The position numbers were made by a program, and so were the translations under genes. Shown piece by piece: positions 57,420 through 64,000 of a DNA stretch of 64,000 bases. Under the pieces are notes generated by a model that searched no databases, was not told where the DNA came from, and saw only the letters and a list, made by a program, of their open reading frames with translations. This stretch comes from G965205255 sp965205255 (GTDB lineage Bacteria > Pseudomonadota > Gammaproteobacteria > Pseudomonadales > Endozoicomonadaceae): NCBI GenBank assembly GCA_965205255.1, contig OZ242051.1, positions 2,728,001-2,792,000 on the forward strand. The letters are read 5' to 3'. Each line of letters opens with the position of its first letter. The first letter of the stretch is position 1.

Positions 57420-57514
57420 CTACCCACCTTTGCAAGTGAGTGACTTGAATAACCTCAGATAAGAGGTCGACATTATCAGCATAATTTCAACAAATTAACA
57501 CTGACAATTCTTTA

Positions 57515-58192
57515 CTAGACATCAACCACAGTTCCATAAATAGCTTCTGAATTTCCGGTATTATAAGCCCAGTACCTATCACCATATGACCAGTGCCACC
57601 ACTCACCCGGATAATTCACAAATCCTGCTGATTTCATTACGTTGGAAAGCATATTTTTATTCGCACAAGTTTCGTCCGATAATAGATCATTGTCCGTAAA
57701 ACATAACTCTAACGGTACCTTTTCCCAGTCTTTTATTTCCATTCCACAGTCTATTACTTGTCCAGAACAGTCTATAATTTCAACATCTACAGCCGCACCT
57801 GTAGAGTGTGGTGGAATATTTTGACTACCATCAAGATTAATAACGGGCGATATCAATTTTGATGCTTCTATATGTAATTTAGTATCGGAGAGTAACGGAT
57901 TTAATAACTTAACTCTTCTCAGCTCATTTTCAAAAAGAAAATTTTGTACTTCGATACTCCTGAGTCCTTCATATAATCTAAATTTTAATCCATCAGGTAG
58001 TAGAGACTGTGCTTCAAGAAGCTTAGTGTAAACACTTTGTCGCATCATTGTGTAACATTCAGCAGTTTCCTTACACTCAGGTGGCGGGCCATACTGCATG
58101 TTATTAGTGTTTTTTATATCAACTAGAGGCTCACCGCACTCATTAATTGGAACAGATAGCACTCTTTTATCTACAGGGGACATTATTCCCAT
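57515..58192 (-). CDS. D-alanyl-D-alanine dipeptidase (VanX/DdpX family)
   Basis: Zinc peptidase of family M15D that cleaves D-Ala-D-Ala. 225 residues. The motif PPHSTGAAVDVEI supplies His129 and Asp136, EWWHWSYGDRYW supplies catalytic Glu197 and His200, and LYEGLRS gives Arg78. No signal peptide is seen, so it may act in the cytoplasm on recycled peptidoglycan dipeptide as a nutrient source, as proposed for DdpX; no van genes are nearby. ATG 58192 or ATG 58183 could start it. Confidence 0.88.
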   Translation of the reverse strand: MGIMSPVDKRVLSVPINECGEPLVDIKNTNNMQYGPPPECKETAECYTMMRQSVYTKLLEAQSLLPDGLKFRLYEGLRSIEVQNFLFENELRRVKLLNPLLSDTKLHIEASKLISPVINLDGSQNIPPHSTGAAVDVEIIDCSGQVIDCGMEIKDWEKVPLELCFTDNDLLSDETCANKNMLSNVMKSAGFVNYPGEWWHWSYGDRYWAYNTGNSEAIYGTVVDV

Positions 58193-58363
58193 ATTTAGAT
58201 CATTTCCTTATTAAAGCGACCAATGCCATTTATATGCTATTTAATTTTCGCATTATACATATGAAATATTTCTAGACAAATAAAAAAAATAATAGGTTTG
58301 AGTATTAATGTTATTTTTTTTGGCATAAATCAGCAAAAAAAAAATATAATAGTCTTTTATAAT
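58193..58363. other. AT-rich intergenic stretch
   Basis: Very AT-rich stretch upstream of the dipeptidase gene, ending at the IS6 terminus. It probably includes the dipeptidase promoter; nothing else seen. Confidence 0.4.
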
Positions 58364-59182
58364 GTTCTGTTGCAAACTCGACCATAAGCTGAACAGTTTC
58401 TCTCTTTCAGACTCAATTATCCTGCCAGTGCATAAAACTGCTCAAAGGCAGGGCGATCACTTCCATCACAATGCTGACCTTTTTTCAGTATTCGCCAGCA
58501 CTAATTTCCGGCAATAGTGGCAGTCGCTCCTGCCGCGGATTTAAACCCCAGCGCCTGCCGCATCTTTCTCTTAATAGACCGGCGACTCTGTTCAACGATA
58601 TTATTCAGATATTATACCTGTAAAATATCGACCATTAGAAAGAAGCATCCCATTAAAAACAAGGCAAGATTTACCGATTCCAGTGCGGACAGATTAGCTC
58701 CGTTTTTATCAATCACCACCTTTTTAGGAAGGCCATTGTGCCCAATGGCTTTATCCAGAAAAGCTCTGGCTGCAGGCTTATCCCTATGTTTGGAAAGCAT
58801 AAAATCAATGGTTTCTCCGTACTTGTCGACAACACGGTACAGGTAGTGCCAGTCACCCTTGATTTTGATATAGGTTTCATCCATACGCAAAGAGTCGGCT
58901 GTGGCTTTCTTTTTCCTACGGAAGTTAGCTTCCAGCTGAGTAGCATACTTCACGATCCATCAATGAATGGTGGTGTGATCTACAAAAAGACCTCTCTTTG
59001 CCATCAGCTCTTCAATATCACGGTAGCTCAGGCTGTAGGCTACATACCAGCGAACAGTCATCAGAATAAGTTCTTGTCTAAAATAACGGCCTTTAGTGCT
59101 GATAGCTGGCATGGTATACTTCACAAGCCGCATTAATAATGAGTGCATTATCTAGAAGAAAGTCTTATTTTGCAACAGAACC
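58364..59182 (-). mobile_element. IS6-family element, left copy
   Basis: About 819 bp, the usual IS6 length, with ends gttctgttgcaaactcgacc and ttttgcaacagaacc. The transposase is on the minus strand. The right copy (60602-62404) has the same orientation. They enclose an MFS transporter gene, a layout typical of IS6-family pseudo-compound transposons. No clear 8-bp target duplication remains. Confidence 0.85.
58417..59148 (-). pseudogene. IS6 transposase, left copy, three internal stops
   Basis: Reads MHSLLMRLVKYTMPAISTKG, YSLSYRDIEELMAKRGLFVD, HTTIH-stop-WIVKYATQLE, then the DDE core MDETYIKIKGDWHYLYRVVD, KKVVIDKNGA and NNIVEQ. Stops: TGA in place of an expected residue after TIH (58957), TAA after ILQV (near 58610), and TAG in GN-stop-CWRIL (near 58502). 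Inactive. Confidence 0.85.
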
Positions 59183-59183
59183 T

Positions 59184-59282
59184 CTTCCCATAGGTCTTGC
59201 CGTAATGGATATTCTTTTAGCAAACTTTTTGTATCATCTCAATGATACAGGATTAATAGGAACGCTAAAGCATGCATGTTAA
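59184..59282 (+). pseudogene. 3' fragment of an unidentified gene
   Basis: In-frame codons directly after the IS6 end read LPIGLAVMDILLANFLYHLN and then DTGLIGTLKHAC, followed by TAA. It looks like the last 33 codons of a gene cut by the IS, just upstream of and parallel to the MFS gene. Family not recognised. Confidence 0.35.
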
Positions 59283-59327
59283 ACAAAACAAAATAAATAT
59301 CAAAGAAATAAGTATCATTAAAGCTTT

Positions 59328-60566
59328 ATGATGCAACAAGTGAAACTAAAAAGACAAATTGAACTTATTGTTATTGCAACATTCATGCAATTTATGAATA
59401 CAATGAGTTTTGTAATAATTATTCCTATGGGTGTTTTTTGGTTTAAAAGCTTAAACATAGATCCCGGAAAAATAGGCTATATAGTTGGCGGATATAGTAT
59501 TGCTTCGGCTGTATCCGTTTTTATCTCCTCTTTTTTTATGGATAAGTTTGGAAGAAAAAATATTGCGTTGTTTTTAATATCCGGTCTTACCGTGTCATCC
59601 TTTTTGGTTACTAAAGCCACCGGTTTTTACTCTATGTTTTTCGCTCAGATACTCGCCGGATTATTTAGAGGTCCGACTACTCCGATAACACTAACAATAA
59701 TAACTGACTTAATTCCGGAAAATAACAGAAGCAAAGCGATTTCAACGGTAATGGGAGCCTTTACGATAGCATCGATTATCGGTATCCCAATAAGTTTGGT
59801 TTTATCCAAAAATTCAGGCTGGGAAACTCCATTTTATGGGATGGCTCTAATAGGTATTATTATTTTAGCGTACCTAATAATAAGATTGCCAAAAATGAAG
59901 GAACACGTAGAGGATGCAAAGAAACACAAATCTAATGCTGTTATTCTTTCTTTTTTTAAAAAAGACACACATGTTTTTTCTTTTTTTATGGTTTTTATCT
60001 CAATTTTAGGAACTTATTTGATTTATCCTAATATAACTTCTTACTTGAGTTTAAATGAACATATGACAACTGCTGGTATAGGTAAATTTTTTATTTATGC
60101 AGGATTAGCAAGCTTTATAACACTTCAAATATCTGGAAGAATGAGTGACAAATTTGGCGTTGTAATTATAAATAACCTATCAACCGCAATAATGTGCATT
60201 ACTATTTTTTTGGGCTTTATAGATCATATGTTTTTACCGATTCTAATTATATTTGCTTTCTTTATTGCTAGTTCATCCAATAGAACCATTCTTTCTATGT
60301 CTTTATCTAGCCGGGTTCCAAAATCTTATGAAAGAGCTACCTTCATGTCTCTTCAAACTACAGGTCAGTATATCGCTGCAAGTATAGGTTCTTTTTTATC
60401 TTCTGCGATTGTAACCGTTTCTAATAATAAATTAATAAACATCCACGCTTTGGTTTTCATATCATTTTTTATTATACTGCTTCACCCAATTATCATGATA
60501 AAGGCTAAGCTTGCTATAACCTGCCTAGATACACCAAAAAATAAAAAAACTAACATGGTATCCTGA
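59328..60566 (+). CDS. Major facilitator superfamily transporter
   Basis: 412 residues with about twelve hydrophobic helices. The MFS A-loop motif between helices 2 and 3 is FFMDKFGRKNIALF, and the repeat in the second half is ISGRMSDKFGVVII. NRSKAISTVMGAF is typical of AraJ/drug-efflux-like members. Substrate unknown. Markedly more AT-rich than neighbouring core genes (many A/T third positions), and flanked by two IS6 copies, so it was probably acquired horizontally as IS6-borne cargo. ATG 59328 has a weak upstream ribosome site; ATG 59331 is next. Confidence 0.88.
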   Translation: MMQQVKLKRQIELIVIATFMQFMNTMSFVIIIPMGVFWFKSLNIDPGKIGYIVGGYSIASAVSVFISSFFMDKFGRKNIALFLISGLTVSSFLVTKATGFYSMFFAQILAGLFRGPTTPITLTIITDLIPENNRSKAISTVMGAFTIASIIGIPISLVLSKNSGWETPFYGMALIGIIILAYLIIRLPKMKEHVEDAKKHKSNAVILSFFKKDTHVFSFFMVFISILGTYLIYPNITSYLSLNEHMTTAGIGKFFIYAGLASFITLQISGRMSDKFGVVIINNLSTAIMCITIFLGFIDHMFLPILIIFAFFIASSSNRTILSMSLSSRVPKSYERATFMSLQTTGQYIAASIGSFLSSAIVTVSNNKLINIHALVFISFFIILLHPIIMIKAKLAITCLDTPKNKKTNMVS

Positions 60567-60655
60567 AATCTTTAGGCTTGAAAAACCGTATCCTTTTTAT
60601 AGGTTCTGTTGCAAACTCGACCACAAGCTGAACAGTTTCTCTCTTTCAGACGCAA

Positions 60656-61387
60656 TTATCCTGCAAGTGCATAAAACTGCTCAAAGGCAGGGCGATTACT
60701 TCCATCACAATGCTGACCTTTTTTCAGTATTCGCCAGCACTCATTTCCGGCAATAGTGGCAGACGCTCCTGCCACGGATTTAAACCCCAGCGCCTGCCGC
60801 ATCTTTCTCTTAATAGACCGGCGACTCTGTTCAACGATATTACTCAGATATTATACCTGTAAAATATCGATCATCAGAAAAAAGCATCCCATTAAAAACA
60901 AGGCAAGATTTACCGATTCCAGTGCGGCCAGATTAGCTCCGTTTTTATCAATCACCACCTTTTTAGGAAGGCCATTGTGCCCAATGGCTTTATCCAGAAA
61001 AGCTCTGGCTGCAGGCTTATCCCTATGTTTGGAAAGCATAAAATCAATGGTTTCTCCGTACTTGTCGACAACACGGTACAGGTAGTGCCAGTCACCCTTG
61101 ATTTTGATATAGGTTTCATCCATACGTAAAGAGTCGGCTGTGGCTTTCTTTTTCCTACGGAAGTTAGCTTCCAGCTGAGTAGCATACTTCACGATCCATC
61201 AATGAATGGTGGTGTGATCTACAAAAAGACCTCTCTTTGCCATCAGCTCTTCAATATCACGGTAGCTCAGGCTGTAGGCTACATACCAGCGAACAGTCAT
61301 CAGAATAAGTTCTTGTCTAAAATAACGGCCTTTAGTGCTGATAGCTGGCATGGTATACTTCACAAGCCGCATTAATAATGAGTGCAT
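60656..61387 (-). pseudogene. IS6 transposase, right copy, two internal stops
   Basis: Same protein as at 58417-59148, with the same TGA after TIH and TAA after ILQV. The third stop of the left copy is absent here (GNECWRIL). The shared stops predate the duplication of the element, so these copies must have spread with help from another transposase or by recombination. Confidence 0.85.
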
Positions 61388-61392
61388 TATCT

Positions 61393-62371
61393 AACCTCAG
61401 TTCGGCGTAACTACACAGAAACTAAGCCTGTATATTGAATGTTCAGTGAAGGCTTTTTCTCTTTGTAAGTATAAGCAATCAATCCACTGATCAGATTGAC
61501 CATAAAATTGGCCTTGGAACGGTGTCTGGAATGCTCAATCTGACAGATGTTTTTAAGCTGATCGTTAATGGTTTCAATGATCGAACGCCCTCTCAACAAC
61601 ATCTTATCGAGCAAGGTGATCAGCCTGGGTTTCATGTTTTTCTTATGGGTAGTGATGAGTTCAACCCCGTATTTATCCAGTAGCAATGCAGCCTTTTCTT
61701 TGGAGATATAGCCTTTATCGCCAAAGAGTTTGCCAAAAAGAACACTGCACATCTCATCCAATACAGAACGGTCATCGGTGTTACCTGAGGTGCATTTCAC
61801 GTTAAGGATTTCACCGGTATCGCTGACAATAAGGTGAAGCTTAAATCCGTAAAACCACCCAGTGGAAGACTTTCCTCTTCCCGCATCATTCCGAAAAGTT
61901 CTATGACGCCTGATTCGCTTATTTGTACAGACGGCTAATCCCGTTGAATCAATATAAGAAATACCCGTGGGTTTGCCATAACGGCTTTTCATAAAAGCAC
62001 ACAGTGCCAGTAATGCTTTGGGCATCAGCTCGACAAAACGGTTATAACTGACCAGTGTTGGAAAAAGATGCAGGTAGTGGCGCCTTATGGATTTAAGATG
62101 AAAATCTTTGAAGCAGCGATAGCCCGAGCGATGAAACTGTACAACAATCGTCATGATTTCGCTCAAGCTGAGCCGGCACGCACGAATCCGGTGTTTGCAG
62201 TCAGATTCGAGTAAAAACTTGTTGAGTTCTGGCTCAAAGGACTGGCAAAAGTCATCCATATCACAGAAAATACGAGTTAGCATATCACTTCCATGTTTTG
62301 TATTGTCTTGAGAAACCATACTATGCATGGAAGTGATTGCTTTTAAAAGACTTCTTACGTCGAGCTGAGGT
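61393..62371 (-). mobile_element. Intact IS982-family insertion sequence
   Basis: Inverted ends aacctcagttcggcgtaa and ttacgtcgagctgaggtt. A target duplication of atct (ttatct if the ambiguous bases are counted) is visible by comparison with the empty site in the left IS6 copy. The element is about 980 bp and the parent form of the remnants at 4310-5198 and 31946-32926. Confidence 0.9.
61411..62328 (-). CDS. IS982-family transposase
   Basis: 305 residues, full length and unbroken. The DDE acidic residues lie in SYIDSTGLAVC, LFGDKGYISKEKA and GRSIIETINDQLKN. The C-terminal CQIEHSRHRSKANFMVNLIS is the IS982 signature. Likely still active; it is the only intact transposase gene in the window. 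ATG 62328 starts the frame, and an internal ATG at 62316 is possible. Confidence 0.93.
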   Translation of the reverse strand: MHSMVSQDNTKHGSDMLTRIFCDMDDFCQSFEPELNKFLLESDCKHRIRACRLSLSEIMTIVVQFHRSGYRCFKDFHLKSIRRHYLHLFPTLVSYNRFVELMPKALLALCAFMKSRYGKPTGISYIDSTGLAVCTNKRIRRHRTFRNDAGRGKSSTGWFYGFKLHLIVSDTGEILNVKCTSGNTDDRSVLDEMCSVLFGKLFGDKGYISKEKAALLLDKYGVELITTHKKNMKPRLITLLDKMLLRGRSIIETINDQLKNICQIEHSRHRSKANFMVNLISGLIAYTYKEKKPSLNIQYTGLVSV

Positions 62372-62404
62372 TATCTAGAAGAAAGTCTTATTTTGCAACA
62401 GAGC

Positions 62405-62858
62405 CCTCCCTTTGAAGTCACCAGTTTTTTAAGTTCAAAGCCTAGAGTTGTAGTACTGTTTCATGGAGAATAAAGGCATCTGCACAAACGAGAGTCTCAG
62501 CTTTTAGGTGAGATTTAAGGCAAGGCTGCATAGCTACTGTTGCTAGGTTCTCCAGTATTTTTCACGGTGTCCAACCTGTTGGTCATAAACCACAGTACCG
62601 GAATGTACTGCACTTTTTTGCTAGTGCATTCTCGAGCTTTCGTGCCAGACGTATTACTACCTTCAAATATTGCGCCTTTCAATATTCAAGAGGAATATAG
62701 TCTGGTTTGTGTATGAAATTTTATTTACAGTGTCTTCCATGGGTTATTTTCTGTTCGTGTTATTGAACTAACAGATAACACTCATGGAAGCCAACGAGTG
62801 AAAAACTGTCCGAAGTATTGCTTTAATAGCAAGCTATAAAACCTGTTTATAACAGTAG
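62405..62858. other. Intergenic region with decayed sequence and an inverted repeat
   Basis: No gene recognised. An imperfect inverted repeat lies at 62734-62790 (cttccatggg... / ...tcatggaag). The 75-bp structured repeat follows at 62805-62877. Probably old transposon debris. Confidence 0.4.
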
Positions 62859-62877
62859 TTAGAAACAGGTTTTGGTA
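62805..62877. repeat. ~75-bp structured repeat overlapping the 3' end of lutC
   Basis: Homologous to 45650-45724. It has a perfect 11-bp stem aaaacctgttt / aaacaggtttt around ataacagtagttag. It supplies the last few codons (TKTCF) and stop of lutC. Confidence 0.6.
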
Positions 62878-63503
62878 TCATTGATCAAAATAACATGCAG
62901 CTTCTGAGGGCCATGTATGCCAAGCAGTAGTGTTTGTTCTATGTCTGCTGTTCTTGATGGACCGGTAATAAAATTAATAGTTCGGGGAATACCATGGTTT
63001 TTGTTAATGAGCTGCCACGCATCCTCATAGCATGGTACTATGTCGTGTGTATTTACAATAGCAATATTAACTTTTGTTAAAAAATTAAAGCTGGTGGGTG
63101 TCTTTGGTGATGATAAACAAACCAAAGTGCCTGTTTCTGCGACAGCATACGTTGCATTTGTAATAGCAACTTTTTTTTCATCAGTTGTTAGCTTGCTACA
63201 ATATTCACGTTTCCATGAAAGGTTATGTTCGTTTAATACAGGGCAAAGCAATATAGGGTAGTCACACTTAATATCGTTTAAAAAATTTTCAACGGCTAGA
63301 GGGATATTTTTTATGGATGAGACTATATCATAAGTGGCGGAAGCTTTAGTTAATTTTTCAATGAATAGCTTATTTCGTTGATCTTTTGAGCGCTGGGTAA
63401 ACGCTGGAATAATGGGCTTTAATTGATCAGGAGCTACTGTAGTTTGATGAATTTTTGTCTTTTTCTGTCTGATGTTCGCTAAAATTTCATCACGTGCAGT
63501 CAT
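62859..63503 (-). CDS. lutC: Lactate utilisation protein C (LUD domain)
   Basis: 214 residues. LutABC oxidises L-lactate to pyruvate using iron-sulfur clusters. Family features: N-terminal ARDEILANIRQ, ATYAVAETGTLVCLSS, TKVNIAIVNTHDIVPCYEDA and ITGPSRTADIEQTLLLGIHGP. The ATG overlaps the lutB stop (ATGA, 63500-63503), so translation is coupled, with ggag upstream. The C-terminus after LHVILIND is encoded by a repeated hairpin sequence and is probably not native. Confidence 0.9.
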   Translation of the reverse strand: MTARDEILANIRQKKTKIHQTTVAPDQLKPIIPAFTQRSKDQRNKLFIEKLTKASATYDIVSSIKNIPLAVENFLNDIKCDYPILLCPVLNEHNLSWKREYCSKLTTDEKKVAITNATYAVAETGTLVCLSSPKTPTSFNFLTKVNIAIVNTHDIVPCYEDAWQLINKNHGIPRTINFITGPSRTADIEQTLLLGIHGPQKLHVILINDTKTCF

Positions 63504-64000
63504 TTTTTTACTCCTTTTAATTGCTGCTTATTTGCTTTCCATAACGCTTGAAAACTCTTTTTTTGTGGTGCTGGCATGTAGCGATAAGTTGTCCATGCTT
63601 TGGTTAAGGGTAAAAACTTCAGATAACCTTTTTTTCCGGCCAGTGTATGCAAAACCCAAATGAGCATATTTATTGACCAGCGATAAAGTATTGGTTTGGT
63701 GGCAAAAAAAGCCCATAGACTGATGAATAAACGTGTTTTCTCTGGTGTAACCTTTTGCTCGTACGCTTCTTCTTTTAGCTGTCTCATCATGTCAGGCAAA
63801 GGTATTTTCACAGGGCACACCTCTTCACACCGGCCACAGGATGTTGATGCTTCAGGCAAAAGGTCGGTGTTGTGTAATCCAGCAAGATTCGGTGTTAATA
63901 CGGCTCCCATCGGTCCGGGGTATACCCATCCATAGGTTTTTCCTCCTACCGCTGAATACACAGGACAATGGTTCATGCACGCACCGCAGCGAATGCAACG
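63500..64000 (-). CDS. lutB: Lactate utilisation iron-sulfur protein LutB, C-terminal part; runs off the window
   Basis: The frame enters at the window edge with RCIRCGACMNHCPVY (first 4Fe-4S motif) and continues with NLLPEAS-like DLLPEASTSCGRCEEVCPVK (second motif). The C-terminus has a hydrophobic segment and ends QQLKGVKK with TGA at 63500. Electron transfer from lactate oxidation. lutA is expected upstream, beyond the window. Confidence 0.92.
   Translation of the reverse strand, partial: RCIRCGACMNHCPVYSAVGGKTYGWVYPGPMGAVLTPNLAGLHNTDLLPEASTSCGRCEEVCPVKIPLPDMMRQLKEEAYEQKVTPEKTRLFISLWAFFATKPILYRWSINMLIWVLHTLAGKKGYLKFLPLTKAWTTYRYMPAPQKKSFQALWKANKQQLKGVKK

Larger units (their letters stand above)
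60602..62404 (-). mobile_element. IS6-family element, right copy, split by IS982
   Basis: Left end ggttctgttgcaaactcgacc at 60602, right end ttttgcaacagagcc to 62404. Its sequence is almost identical to the left copy. The IS982 element at 61393-62371 is inserted near its right end, between gcattatct and atctagaag; the uninterrupted gcattatctagaag is seen in the left copy. Confidence 0.85.

Noticed and set aside
58950..58960. TGA in the IS6 transposases as tryptophan (alternative code)
   Set aside because: TGA ends normal genes in the window (aceE, lutB, the immunity genes), and the same transposases also contain TAA or TAG stops.

Overview
The window looks like a gammaproteobacterial chromosome. 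The order gyrA-serC-pheA, a Pseudomonas-type aceE-aceF pair without lpd, and a lutB-lutC pair all point there. The many decayed insertion sequences, together with exported YD-repeat proteins, a type VI secretion (T6SS) effector locus, a eukaryote-like tyrosine phosphatase and a secreted kinase-like protein, suggest a host-associated lineage. Something near Endozoicomonadaceae/Oceanospirillales is my inference; no marker in the window settles it.

Layout. 1-3403: 5' part of a YD-repeat (Rhs-like) gene on the minus strand, running off the window. 3404-5605: its leader, then remnants of IS630, IS982 and IS6 elements around a fragment of hicB. 5826-13390: a plus-strand operon of vgrG, a shortened accessory ORF, a DUF4123 adaptor and a 1398-residue VasX-like effector. 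13120-23415: a tandem array of seven ~1.48-kb units. Each unit holds the last ~90 codons of the effector gene, a full immunity-like membrane protein gene, and (in six units) an antisense fragment of a tyrosine recombinase. 23416-25160: a broken ISNCY-like element that ends the array. 25316-31162: a second, nearly identical copy of the YD-repeat gene, exactly 27,759 bp from the first and in the same orientation, so the T6SS locus lies between long direct repeats. 31163-32926: its leader with IS630 and IS982 remnants. 32908-39171: an unrelated-tip YD-repeat gene whose 3' end is formed by the IS982 remnant.

39172-44795 carries gyrA, serC and pheA. 44796-47440 is mostly transposase debris (IS4-, ISL3-, IS3- and IS1-like) around a peroxiredoxin gene. 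47803-52171 is aceE-aceF, closed by two intrinsic terminators. 52285-56624 holds three minus-strand genes that look like host- or envelope-directed functions: tyrosine phosphatase, pentapeptide/K+ channel and exported kinase-like protein. 56810-58192 has an IS6 end, a shortened queuosine-precursor-transporter-like gene and a VanX/DdpX-type dipeptidase. 58364-62404 is an AT-rich MFS transporter gene between two same-direction IS6 copies, the right one split by an intact IS982 element. 62859-64000 is lutC and partial lutB.

The most unusual system is the immunity array. The effector fragment and most of the immunity protein are almost constant. Two blocks of the immunity protein (the transmembrane hairpin and a segment near residue 235) are shuffled among copies. 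Two copies carry an in-frame run of 11 G, and one copy is inactivated by two single-base deletions. This looks like an amplifying, recombining and possibly phase-variable immunity bank behind a single effector gene.
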